The notes below the pieces were generated by a model. The model worked only from the letters and a program-made list of their open reading frames with translations. It did no database searches and had not been told where the DNA came from. From Eupeodes corollae (lineage: Eukaryota > Arthropoda > Insecta > Diptera > Syrphidae): a DNA stretch of 64,000 nt. Location: NCBI RefSeq assembly GCF_945859685.1, contig NC_079149.1:26137118-26201117 (forward strand). Reading direction: 5' to 3'. This document shows positions 1 to 10,959 of the stretch, piece after piece (positions within the stretch are counted from its first letter, which is position 1; each line of letters begins with the position of its first letter). The position numbers and the translations under genes were made by a program.

Positions 1-720
1 GGATGAGTCATCTTAGCTTATTTGACAAATGACGCAGCAATAGAACGCAACGACTATTAATTAGGGCATTAAAACAATTTGAATTGGGAAATGACTTTGG
101 CTGACAAAATCTTCTTTTATAATGAGGAGCACATAGTCCCGTATCTGGGAATGAAGCAGTAAAGGCATCAACAGACAGGACCGTTTATTTGTGGATTGGT
201 GGTCAATTAATTGAAACGTTTTACTTATAAAATGTGTCTGAGGACAACGTTCCATATAAGGTTTGGCTTTACTGAACTATTTTGACATATAGGAACTATG
301 AATACGACAAGTATTGTAAGAGTAAATAATTTTAGACTTTAGGATTGGGAACATAATTCCGAAATTTGTAAATCCCTTAATCGCAATATTAGTCCAATAT
401 CCCGTAAATTCAAGATACCGAAAATTCAATTTTAAGAAATTCAAAAGTTCCGAAACGGATTTTGGAATTCCTAGATCATGGCTTTTCAGGATTTTCGAAC
501 TGTAGGATTTTGGGTTTTCGAGATTTTAATTTTCGGGTTTTGGCGTCCGTCTTCCTAGATTTTAAGCAAACATGACATTACGATAGTAGAGAAGTCGATA
601 AAAGTGGGTCTGTCTGCATTTCGACCTTGGCCTTAGCTATTGCGACGATTAAGTTCAAACTTAAAAATTAAGGTTTTAAGCAGATTTGCGACAGGAGTTT
701 GTTTAAGCACCAAACAAAAA
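1..720. repeat. Diverged dispersed repeat, copy 1
   Basis: This copy shares several ordered blocks with 1057-1560: a 'gatgagtcatct' type start, 'aggaactatgaata' in the middle, and 'agagaagtcgataaaagtggg' near the end. Between the last two blocks lie short degenerate units: 'ccgaaa' and 'aaatcc' types on the left arm, then 'ggattttcg' types on the right arm at about 490-545. The segment could therefore fold back on itself. No coding capacity was seen. It may be a non-autonomous element or an old satellite pair. Family unknown. Confidence 0.5.
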
Positions 721-1056
721 TTCCCCATAAAATGATAATTTTTATTATTTACTGTTTTGTTTTGTTATATCGGATTACATGTTTATTTAGTAAAATCTAA
801 GTTTTTAGCCACAATCTCAGCAACTGCTAGTCGCATAAGAAAATAAAGCAGGATTTTGAAATCTTGGAGAAATTTGCTACAAAAATCAGCTACGGTTTTT
901 TTAAATTCTGAACCAAGGAAAAACTGCAAACAAAAGACTATAATCTTTTTATTAGCAGAAACTAAGCTATTTTAGGTAAGCTTTCCAGTAAAAGTACAAA
1001 TGTAACATCAAAACATCCTCAACCATAAGCCTCCAAAATTAAAGGTCGAATGAAAA

Positions 1057-1560
1057 ATGAGCCATCTAGGCTATTTTGACGGATGACTCAGCAATACCGT
1101 ATCATGGGCTCGAGAAGTCAATGCAAATTGTCTGTCGCTAATTTGGACCATTTTACATTCAAAGTGAGGCTTGTAACAACACAATGTTTCCGTCAAAAAT
1201 GGGCTTTACAGATCCATTTATTTTGAAACATAGGAACTATGAATATGGCAAATATTTCAATAATACACAAATTTGAGAAAATCCTGAAATTCCTGAAATT
1301 CCAAAAAGCTAAAATCCTGATATTCTAAAATTATTGGGATTTCCTTTTCTATATTAGTGTATTTTTAATTTTGCTAATTTTGCATTTCAGGACTTTGGAT
1401 TTTCAAGATTCAAAATTTTTAAGATCTTGGGTTTTCGGGATTTCGCGTTTTCGGAATTTTGGTTCTCGGTATTGTATCTGATTTTTTAATAAAAATGATA
1501 TTGCGTTACTAGAGAAGTCGAAAAAGGTGGGTCCGTCTGTCTGGCTTTGAGCTGATTTCA
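1057..1560. repeat. Diverged dispersed repeat, copy 2
   Basis: Second copy in direct orientation, about 1060 bases after the first. Matching blocks appear in the same order: 'aatgagccatct', 'aggaactatgaatatggc', then 'agagaagtcgaaaaaggtggg'. The interior is again built of 'aaatcctgaaattcc'-like units (about 1280-1330) facing 'gggttttcgggattt'-like units (about 1425-1465), giving an imperfect hairpin. No coding region was seen. Confidence 0.5.
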
Positions 1561-2176
1561 GTTAGACGTTTTTTAAGACCAAAAGTAACAGTAGTAAAAG
1601 TACATATCTTTCCAAAAACGGTCTAATAGATTTGCATGAAATTTTCTCAAAACATTTTGCTCCTAACTTGGCTTCTTTTAATGTAAAAAAATCTACCAAT
1701 GAACCGATTTTATAAAAAATTTTGTTGGACAAGCTAAATTCAGTAAGTTTGGCATTTGAATGAAAGGAAACCTTTCCTCAAGTCCGGTATTTCTGCTTTT
1801 TGGTAACTTGTTTATGTTTTGGGCTATATTAATATTCCAATTTTCCGACCGAAGACCGCAAGATGTCAAAAAATCAGAAATTGGATTTTAAGGCAAATAA
1901 ATTAACTACAATTCAACTGCAAACTCAAAGGTTTTCAAAATACAATTGTTAAAAATTATCTTTAATATGTTAAAAAAAATCCACGAATTAATACTTAAAT
2001 AAGAAAAATTGACAATTGGCTATAGTGTAAACCATAACTCTGGAGTCAAGTAGTGTTTTTTTCTGGTTGGAAACGGTAAACCGTGTTTACTTCGTTCGCT
2101 TCATAATAATCCAGGTTTTCGATCTCGAGGTCTGAACGCAAAAATCGTTCCTTTTTTTGAGAAATTGTCGATATTA
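1561..2176. other. AT-rich spacer, nothing recognised
   Basis: AT-rich sequence with no convincing coding region, RNA gene or repeat structure, lying between the fold-back repeat and the piggyBac left end. Confidence 0.5.
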
Positions 2177-3950
2177 GGTCTCACCTGTAGGTGACACTGA
2201 GCATTGTGTTAACAATTAGAGCAATTATTGAAGCGTTGATTATGATGGAATTTTAGAGCTATTGTACGTCTTACAGGTTGACTTTAGATGAAGTTCTCGA
2301 GGATTTGCTCTCCGGAGAGGACCCTGGTGATGTAATATTTTTTCCACCGAACGATGGAGCGGTGATAGACGAAGACAGTGGAAATGAAAACGATGCTGAT
2401 ATTCTGCATCTTCCTAGTCATACTTCGGTCACAAGCAGAGCGACAAAGCAGACGTTCTGTTTCTGGGAGAAACCAAGAGATAGAAGAAGACAATGTACCA
2501 GCTCCATCACCGAAAAAAAAAGAAAACACAGTTAGCAAATGATACACCAGCACTTCTTTTACTACTTGTGGAAAAGTGGACTGTGATGAAGAAGTCTTTA
2601 CAAACTTTCAGCAAGACGTGACTGCCATTAAGTGCTTCGAACTGCTGTATAGTGACGAAATTGTTCAAAATATTGCAGATATAAGCAATTTGTATATATT
2701 GCTTCTGACAGGATACTTGACACCAAAGTATATGAGGATGTTCTGGGAAGTACAAAGTGACACCCACAACGAGCTTGTAGCTTCCAGCATTTGTTCCAAC
2801 GATAAATTTGCTTAAGTTCGCAAGTATTTTACGAAACTGAACATAAACTTCAAAGCTCATTTCGAAAAGGCTGGTTCTTCACATATTTCTATTGATGAGA
2901 CTATAGTGCCATACTTCGGCAGACAAGGTACAAAGCAGCACATCCACGGAAAACCAATAAGGTCTGGGCCTACACTCAAGCTGCAGTCAGATATGGGCCT
3001 GGGACCTGCAGTTATTTTGGAACTCCATTCTAGATTACCACCAGAATTGGAACCTTACAACTTTTACTTTAATAATTTTTTTACTGGCTTTCCATTACTA
3101 AAGTATTTGCGGGATCAAAATATTGGAGGAACTGGTACTGTTCGAGAAAACCGCCTAGAAAATTGCAAGCTGACAAGTTCAAAGGAGATGAGAAAAAAGC
3201 CTAGAGGCGAGCTATGTAATCAAATGTCTTCGGAAATTATTGCAGCTAAGTGAAATGATAACATTGTCGTCACCATCGCATTTAACTGTCATTGTTTGAC
3301 TCCCATCACCAAAGTCGATCGGATTGGTTTCATTAATAAAAAGCGATCGAAAATTCAAGTAGATTGTCCAGCTTCTATCAAGATGTACAATTAGTTAATG
3401 GGTGGAGTTGACCGTTTTGACGAAAATTTTGACTTCATGAGCGTAGGTCTTCGCATCAAGAAGTGGTGGTTCCCCCTGTTTGCTTTTGGTTTAGATGCTA
3501 CTTGCCAAAATGCATGGCTTATCAAAAGGCAAACAGAAAACAACTGGACCTACTGTGGTTTTCGCAGAAATATCGCTACTGTTTACTTGCAAAAATATGG
3601 TAAGCCTCCATCCCGTGATTCTACTTGTGGAGTTCCAGTCCAGATAAGAGTGCCATTTGAGGTGAGATTAGCAGGTGCAGTCGAAGACCACTTAGAAATT
3701 GACTGTTCCCAGCGACGTTGTGGATTCTGTCACCAACGTACGCGAAAAATGTGCGCTAAGTGCAATATCGGTTTGCACCAAAGGGTGTTGGTATAAGTTC
3801 CACAACAAATAAGTGTTCAGTTTATTACTTTTGCAATAATTTTTTCTTTTACCTATGTTCATAAATAAATATTCTTGATAAAAATTTATATTTTACTTCT
3901 GCAAGCAAAATGAGAAAAACAGTGCCTAGTGTCACCTGTAGGTGACCCCC
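2177..3950 (+). mobile_element. piggyBac-like DNA transposon with inverted ends
   Basis: The element is bounded by an inverted pair. The left end (2177-2208) carries TCACCTGTAGGTGACACT, followed by GAGCATTG. The right end (3920-3950) read on the - strand gives TCACCTACAGGTGACACT, followed by AGGCACTG. The core of each end is itself a palindrome (CACCTxxAGGTG). The piggyBac transposase remnant lies between them. A clear TTAA target duplication was not found at either edge. The right end directly abuts the 3' tail of an L-family non-LTR element. Confidence 0.72.
2288..3796 (+). pseudogene. piggyBac-type transposase, broken
   Basis: The transposase would cut and paste DNA at TTAA. It survives in at least four + strand pieces (about 2288-2535, 2576-2815, 2850-3253, 3398-3796) separated by stops and frame changes. 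Recognisable parts are SIDETIVPYFGR (first catalytic Asp), FYFNNFFTGFPLL (second catalytic site, where family members have DNFF), MGGVDRFD (third catalytic Asp) and a C-terminal Cys-rich finger (CGFCHQRTRKMCAKC). The second Asp is Asn here, so even a restored frame would lack one catalytic residue. It resembles the piggyBac-derived (PGBD) group more than the cabbage-looper element, which is an impression from motifs only. Confidence 0.88.
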
Positions 3951-5450
3951 CTGGTTAGGTTAGGTTATGGTGGCTGTCCAAGATGGAAACGGACACACTT
4001 AGGCCAGTTTAATGGCCCATTGTGATACCACATGAATCTTGAGGCTTCCTCCTAAGCTCAATGTGAGAGGCTGATTATACCGATATGATTTAGATCGTTT
4101 AAATCGTTAAAGAAGATTTCTCTTAGGTAATTCTTGCGTTTTCGAGCTAGAGCAAGGCATGTGCAGAGAAGCTGAAGAACCGTTTCTTCCTCTTCCTCGT
4201 CCAAACAGCTTCTGCAAAAGTCATTTGAGAATACGCCTAGTCTCGTGGCGTGCTTTCCTATTAGACAGTGTCCGGTTATGACACCTATTATCGAGCTTAT
4301 ATGCGATCTGCTTAGAGAGAGCAAGCACCTTGAACGTTTTAAATCCAGTGTTGGCCAGATGTTTTTTGTGGCTTGACACGTGGTGATGTTGGTCCACCTG
4401 GTGCCTGCCCTCCTCGCAGCGTCTTGCATTAGTAGCAGTTTACAAGTAGCGATTGGTATGCCAGTACTTGCCAAACGTGGTAGGATGGGCTGTACTGTAC
4501 CGTTCCCGGCGAGTTCATCTGCTTACAGTTACCTGGAATGTCTCTATGGCCCGGCACCCAGCAATGGTGAATATTAAACTGTTGCGCCATCTCCATTAGA
4601 GATGATCGACAGTTATGGACACTTATAGAGTTTGTAGAGACAGAGTCCAGAGATTTGATAGCGGCCTGGCTGTCAGAGAAAATACGGATATCAGAATTGA
4701 TATCAATTTTTCTTTGAGCCAAGACAAGACTTCCTTAATCGCCAAAAGTTCCGCCTGGAACACGCTACAATGATTGGGAAGGCGGAATGAGAGACTTAAT
4801 TTCAGTCGGTCAGAGTACACACCACCACCAACCCTTCTTGGTTTTTGAGCCATCTGTGTAAAAATGGATTGACTCATCCTCCAAGAATGTCCTATCCTCC
4901 CAAAAAGATCTGGTAGCTATAGAAATCTGGAAATTTCCGTCAAATTGTAGTTGGGGGATGGTGTAGTCTATGTGCTTTGGAATTGATTCTAAGTACCTTA
5001 CAATTCAAAGTGGCCAATGTTGTTGTCCACTATGACGAAGCATTGAGGCGAATAGCAGAGCTTGCAGCTATTTGTTTGCTAAATATGTCAAGAGGTGTAA
5101 GGTAGAGCAAGGTGTCCAGTGCCGCAGACGGGGTCGTGCGAAGCGATCCGCTTATACATAGGCAGGCTGAACGTTGGACTTTATTTAACTTATCCCTGTT
5201 TATACCTTTCTCTAAAGCAGTCCACCATACTGCCACTCCGTACGTTAAAATCGGTCTGATTACCGATGTGTATAGCCAATGCGTAATTCTGGGTTGTAAA
5301 CCCCATCTATTATCAATAGCTTTTTTGCAAGAAAAGAAAGCGTTTCCAATTTAGTTTTTTGTCTAAGCCAAGACCCAGATATTTAGCCTCGTCTGAGAAT
5401 TTTAATTGGAAAAGGGTTATTTTTTTTAATAATTTGTTTGGCTTTATATT
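3951..5450 (-). mobile_element. Non-LTR retrotransposon family L, copy L1 (5'-truncated, RNase H)
   Basis: The 3' part of an I/LOA/R1-like LINE on the - strand, all in broken frames. From 5' to 3' there is the end of the reverse transcriptase/thumb (LGLGLDKK-like, then AVWWTALEKGINRDKLNKVQ at about 5030-5236), an RNase H domain (4429-4877) with IRIFSDSQAAIKSL and HHCWVPGHRDIPGN, and a Cys-containing tail (CRSCLDEEEEETVLQLLCTC, about 4190-4260). The element ends with (CCTAA)n read 5'-3' on the - strand, seen as ggttaggttaggtta at 3953-3967. Related copies lie at 29400-29880 and 55820-57195. Confidence 0.8.
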
Positions 5451-7755
5451 AAATCTATTTACACGATTCAGCACGAGAAACTTTTTTTTCATAAACTAAG
5501 TTATGGGAATTGAAGAGTTAACAGCATTTTCTTCATTTTGAGCCAATCTGGTCTATAAGTTGAAGATTAGCTAATTTTGCGGGTAGCATAATACCCAAAA
5601 AAAAATTGCTACTATTTTTAAACAAGACTCTTTGCATACGGAAGCTAATATGTATGCAGAATGGTTCGCTATACCACAATGGACATTTTGAAAGCAAAAA
5701 AAAAAATCAGAAGATCTGCGATTTGACAACTTTAGATTTTTTTTCCGTTTGGAACCTTAAAGTACCATAGATAATCTAACAATCAAAACACTATAGCACT
5801 TAAGGTCGATATCACCAAAGTCATCCCTAAGTGGGAGTGACAGAATGCGACCCTGTGACGGACTAGGAATTCCATAATTTATGACTTGCTTACAAATCCA
5901 TATTACATGAACAATTTTTAATTGTGTTGATATTATTTTTATTTATAAAGTATTTGGCCCACCCTTTATACTTTTTAACGAAATTGCCTATAGAATTTAT
6001 TTGAGCAGTTCGGAAGCTTTAAAAGAAACAAAATTGAGTAAGTTCGTAAGATCTTGTTGTTAAAAATTAAATTTACCATGCGACATCGTCCAAACTATTA
6101 AATTCCTTAAAAAGTTGAATTTTTTTGTCCTTTTATGATAAGAGATCAGGAACAAAATGATTTTTTCTTTTAAATAAATTTCAATTCAATAAACAGAGAC
6201 ACCCATGTCGTTAACCCTTCCCAAACAAAAATATTAGCAATCTCTGCATAGTTTATGAATTATTTCTGCGCTTATTTCTTCTTGGAATGTTTCCAAAAAA
6301 TATTGTTGTTATTTTTTGTTGGTTTTTGTTTGCTAAAAAGCTCTTTCCGTTTTTGGCCAAAATACTCGTACATCTCTCTGATGATATACCATCGATATGT
6401 ATTGTACATCTATATTTTATAGGAAGGAACCACAAGAAAAAAGTAAACCAGGGTAAGGGATGTTCCGAGGGCTGTACTCCAATACTGTACACTCGTTTAG
6501 TGTAGGTAGCACTTTTTAAAATGACTTCCTTGCAGTCACATTATAGTCCTTGTCAGAAAATCATAACAGAGTAGACTGGTAGCTCTTTATATCACATGAA
6601 CATATATATAAAGTTTACATAGATATGTTTATGTATGTAGCTACGACGAAATGGTATTATTTTTCTTATACTTTTTTCAAAGCTAAATAATTGAACATGT
6701 TTTTAAAAAGTCGTTATTTTGATTGACTCTCTTTAAGTACCTTTTCTTATATTAGATTAAATGATGGTAATTTTTGTTTGTCCGCCTTCAATAAAAGTTA
6801 AGTGGCTGATATTTTTGTTTTTTTTTATCATTCTTTATGGGAAAAGTTTGTTCATGGCCAGGATTGAAACGGTTAAGGGATACAAAATTAGGTAGTGTAT
6901 ATATATATGTTTCGATGACAGTGAAAGGCATTAATTAAGTGTGAGATTAATAAGAGAAAAGACAACACAAAGCCTTGGAATATTTGTTTTTTAATAGCCA
7001 CGTTGATTTTATACAAAAAAAGAACAACTTTAAAAGTGGGAATTTATGTTAAAACTTCATTAAGTTTATTGGCTAATTAAGAAAAAGGTTCATGGTTAAA
7101 TGCAACTGAGAAAATTGTCCCCATTTAAGCCTTTCTGTATAATAGAATTTATAACAAGAAGGTTTAGAATAGCTCAGAACACGTTCAGTCACATTTTTAT
7201 ACAATAACAACAAGCAATGAATTATTAGTTAAAACAATGAATTCAAGAACTTACTTGACCTTTTTAATTGAAGCTTAAGTAAGAAAAAAATTACAATTCG
7301 ATTGCACTAAGGCAATCATATGCATAGATTCTTATATAAGAATCAAATTTTTGAATCAAAAATTACGAAGCTACACATTATTACGAGCAACGAAATCACA
7401 ATCACAAAACGTGATTCCTTTACTAATAACTTGTGAATTACCAGCGAAGAAATGCGAATTTCAAGAAAATGGAAACAGCAAACAAAAATTAAACTATTAA
7501 AAAGAATTCCTCAAGACTTATCAAAAAAATAAGATGCGACATTTTGGACGAAGTACCGTTTTTTCGCAGTTTGTCCACTATTTGTCTTCCATTTGTCCTG
7601 TATGAACAACGCCAATACTAATGATAAGGATGGTCACAAAAAAGACAGACCCCTTTTGTTGGTTCAAACTAAAGAACTGTCTAGGCTCTCGATTGTTTAT
7701 CCACCGGCTTATTTTTGTAATCCACCAAAAACATTTTGTCTTTTCCAGTCAAAGT
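5451..7755. other. AT-rich region without recognised genes
   Basis: No coding region with family similarity was found. Reading frames at about 6253-6505 exist on both strands but show no domain and overlap each other. There are short AT dinucleotide runs (for example near 6898-6909) and poly(A)/(T) tracts. Confidence 0.5.
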
Positions 7756-7837
7756 TCAAAAAAGATCGCACACCAAATTGGTTGAGGTCCTCTCTTACTT
7801 GAGTCACGGTTTTCTTATACTGCACCGTACCTCGCGA

Positions 7838-9005
7838 TTTTTTTTTAATAATTAGCAAACACTAAAAGGGTTTTGTATACCTTTAATATGCCAAAGACAC
7901 AGTGTGAGCATTAGGAAAAGAGGAAAGGGTTAGATAGAAGGTGTTGGTGTACATTGGTTTTAAATTTCTGAACATTGCAATGACAGGGAAAGATAGAGCG
8001 TGGCAAGGCGTTCCACATACGCGTAGTACGGCTAAAAAAAGAATCTCTGTACTTCATAGTACGACCGAAGTTGGGCTCAAGGGTAAACTGATGGGCATTC
8101 CTAGAAGCGCGGGTATTACGGTTAAATTGTTTAAGGGGAGGAATGCAACTGGCTATTTCACTAAAGCATAGTCCATTAAAATAACGGTAAAAAAGGGTGA
8201 GGCAAGAAACCGTGTGTCGAATGATGTAAACGAGTTGATGATGTTAATGTCACCAATCATTTTAAAAGCTCTTTTTTGAATACTGTCCAAGAGGCTTAAA
8301 TAAGTTACTGGAGCACCAGCCCAGACATGAGAGTTATATTCAAGTTTCGGACGTATATAGGTTTTGTAGATTGTAGCCAGATCAGACGGAGAGAAAAATT
8401 TCTTCCAGCGTCTCAAAAATCCTAGACATCTTGCGGACAAAAGGTGGTTGCTGATGCACATTCCGAGGTCGTCAAGACTTTCCGTTTCGTTGATGCAAGT
8501 GCCACTCATAGATAGTGGCAAAGACGGTTTATCTCGCTTTAACGATGCAAGACAGCATTGCGTTTTCGAAGCAAGATCCACATCCAAATAGGAGGGTTGT
8601 GAGCCTGGAAACGAATATGAAAAGCAAAGAGCGAAACAATGTATTGGATTGGAAGTAGCAGATAGGAGATCATTTATAAAATTGAGAAAGAGAGTCGGAG
8701 ACAAAACGGAGCCCTGGGGCACACCAGCGTTTATTTTATGAGTTTCAGACTTGAATCCGTCCAAAACAACTTGTATTGAACGGTTGGAAAGAAAATTTCT
8801 TATCCAACGAAGAAGAGATTCGTAGATACCGAAAGCACACATTTTCGATAAGAAAGCAAGATGACAGACTTTATCAAATGCCTTTAAAATATCAAGTGCA
8901 ATAATCTTACTTTCTATAAAACGATGTAAAGATCTGTTCCACTGTTCGGTGAGATGAAGCGTGAGATCACCAGTGGACCTATTGGTTTCGAAAATCTTCC
9001 GGACT
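7838..9005 (-). mobile_element. Non-LTR retrotransposon family N, copy N1
   Basis: CR1/Jockey-like LINE without RNase H, on the - strand, starting at a poly(T) tract (the poly(A) tail) at 7838-7846. An open frame at 8153-8842 includes reverse transcriptase motif AGVPQGSVLSPTLF (about 8700-8745) and the downstream CLGFLRRWKKFFSPSD...YIRPKLEYNSHVWAGAP thumb region. The catalytic FADD box is destroyed: the segment reads CFA then LCFSYSF, so the two Asp codons have been deleted. About 80 bases present in copy N3 are also missing upstream of it. It interrupts RTE copy R1. Confidence 0.78.
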
Positions 9006-9339
9006 GAAACATTTATGTCTATTTGCCCATCTTACTAACTACTTGAACTTTTATTCTTTTTACTAGACCAGTGTTACTGTGCCGACCGTCCTTTCGTCGT
9101 TGTATCTTCTCATTCAGTCTCTATCTTTGCAGACTGTGCCAAAATCACCAAAAGAATTGTTCTCGTGAAACATCCTTAAACTTTCTGATCTTGCCTTGAC
9201 AAGATCTAAACCTAACCGCAACGCAATAAGTAAGAACCGGGATGATGTGTCCCATATAGGGGTTGACTTTAGTTGGTCGAGGAAGACCGCTATTTGCAAG
9301 GATTATTCTCAGTGCCCAAGTAGACAAAGTCCTTAACTA

Positions 9340-10470
9340 CGAGGGGCGTTCAATATATTCTCGGTATCGATATGAAGGAAAATGCGAATTCAATTTAAGT
9401 TGTTTTTATTTTTCAATATAATCTCCCCTAACATCAATGCATTTGTAACATCTTGAGATAACCTTTTTTAAACCCTCAAAAAAATAAGTTTCCTCTTTCC
9501 CTGCAAAATACACATTTATTGCCGACTTGAGTTCTTCGTCATCCGAAAATCTTTTTCCACGAAGACATTTTTTCAAATCCGGAAACAGGAAGTAATCACT
9601 AGGGGCAAGGTCTGGACTATAGGGTGGATGTTGAATTTCTTCAAAACCACAATCTCGCACAGCGTGTGAACAGGAGCGTTGTCATGAAGAAGCAACACAC
9701 CTGCTGCGAGTTTACCCCGTCTTTTCTTTTTAATTTCCTTCCGCAAATTATGCAAAGTGGAAGCGTAGGATTTGGCGTTGATGGTTTCACCTTTTTTTTG
9801 TACTCAATGAGTAAGATTCCCTTTGAGTCCCAAAAAACTGTGGCCATGAGCTTCCCGGCAGACGGAGTGACTTTGAACTTCTTGGGGGGTCTGTTCGTTT
9901 TTTATACCACTGCATGGACTCTTGTTTGCTTTCAGGGTCATAGTGGTGAACACATGTTTCGTCCCCAGTAACAATCCGATGCATAACACCGTCCGCGTTC
10001 TCACTACACATCTCTAAAAGCTCTCTACAGCATGCGATTCTCACTTTTTTCTGAGGCGCTGTGAGCATTCGTGGCACCCACCTTGCACTGACCTTTGAAA
10101 GGTTAAGATGGTCATGAAGGATGGTGTGAATGGTACCAGTCGAAGGCTTGGTGATCTCTGCCATCATTTTCACCTTTATTCGGGCATCCTCGAGAACAAG
10201 TTTTTCGACTTCTTTGATGCTTTCTCCCGTACAAGCACTAGCCGGGGAGCCGGAGCGGGGGTCGTCTTCAATGCTCTCTCTGCCTCTCTTGAACTCACTT
10301 GACCACTTTTGCACAGTTGATAATAAAGGTGCGGAACCCTGGTAAACTGCCACCATTGCTTCATGAATAGTTTTTTGACTTTTTCCTTGCTTAGTGAGAA
10401 ATTTAATTACAGCGCGATGCTCAATTTTCACCATCATCGTCTCAGTTGTCATTATGATTCTGTTTAAATA
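9340..10470 (-). mobile_element. mariner-family DNA transposon, broken, one end lost
   Basis: Transposase on the - strand in three frames. The N-terminal part (9787-10456) starts at MVKIEHRAVIKFLTKQGKS and carries the helix-turn-helix region, then TGDETCVHHYDPE (first Asp). The middle (about 9573-9847) has LLLHDNAPVHT (second Asp). The C-terminal part (9406-9660) has HPPYSPDLAPSDYFLF (third Asp). All three catalytic Asp are present, but frameshifts separate them. The left element end (9340, CGAGGGGCGTTCAA, next to a TA at 9338-9339) survives. The other terminus is missing: RTE sequence resumes about 10477, just upstream of the start codon. The lineage within mariner was not assigned. Confidence 0.88.
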
Positions 10471-10695
10471 GAGATCATTAACCACTAAGCCTATCTTCTT
10501 CGCTTTCGTCGTAATGCTCAAAAATGTGATTCTGGAATTACGCTTTGATCATCCAATTATGTCATTATCATCGGCTTATTCGAGTAATTGGACCGGATCT
10601 TTGGATGATTGTGTCTCTAGTGTTGAGGAGTGAGTTTTGCACAGTTCTTTCCAGAACGATTTTAAAGAATTTGCATGATAGTTCACCTTGCAGTG

Positions 10696-10955
10696 TCAAA
10701 TTGCAATGATCGTGGATATTTGACGTCACCAGAACTTGTAATTACGCTATCAGAAAACAACTTTCTTGTGGAGGTTTACAATACCTTTAATTACTGTGAA
10801 CGCCTTAAAATTTTTAAATTCAGGTTATCAGAAACAATTGCACTTGCATCAGCAATATTTTCCACTGATTGTCGATACAACATCAGTAACGTTTCGTGTT
10901 CCTTGAAACATCCAAAAATAAGCTGACAATATTGAGAGTTTTCGCTATGGTTTTT
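10696..10955. other. Short spacer, nothing recognised
   Basis: A + strand open frame at 10675-10926 begins inside RTE sequence and shows no domain. It is judged to be chance. Confidence 0.4.
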
Positions 10956-10959
10956 TAAT

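Larger units (their letters stand above)
7760..10695 (-). mobile_element. RTE-clade retrotransposon copy R1, interrupted twice
   Basis: Three pieces of one RTE copy remain: about 7760-7838, 9025-9339 and 10477-10692. They align in order and orientation with the R5 copy (39770-41180). Examples are 'ggttgaggtcctctc' on the left, 'aaccgggatgat' and 'ccttaacta' in the middle, and 'ccactaagcc' through 'ttttgcacagttctttcc' on the right. The first gap holds an N-family element and the second a mariner. Short stretches of RTE sequence (some tens of bases at the first gap, about 90 at the second) are missing at the junctions. Confidence 0.72.

Noticed and set aside
2284..2860. Open frames on the - strand within the piggyBac element
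   Set aside because: They overlap + strand transposase pieces with recognisable motifs and show none of their own.
6253..6505. Overlapping open frames on both strands
   Set aside because: No domain or conservation signal; the two frames shadow each other.
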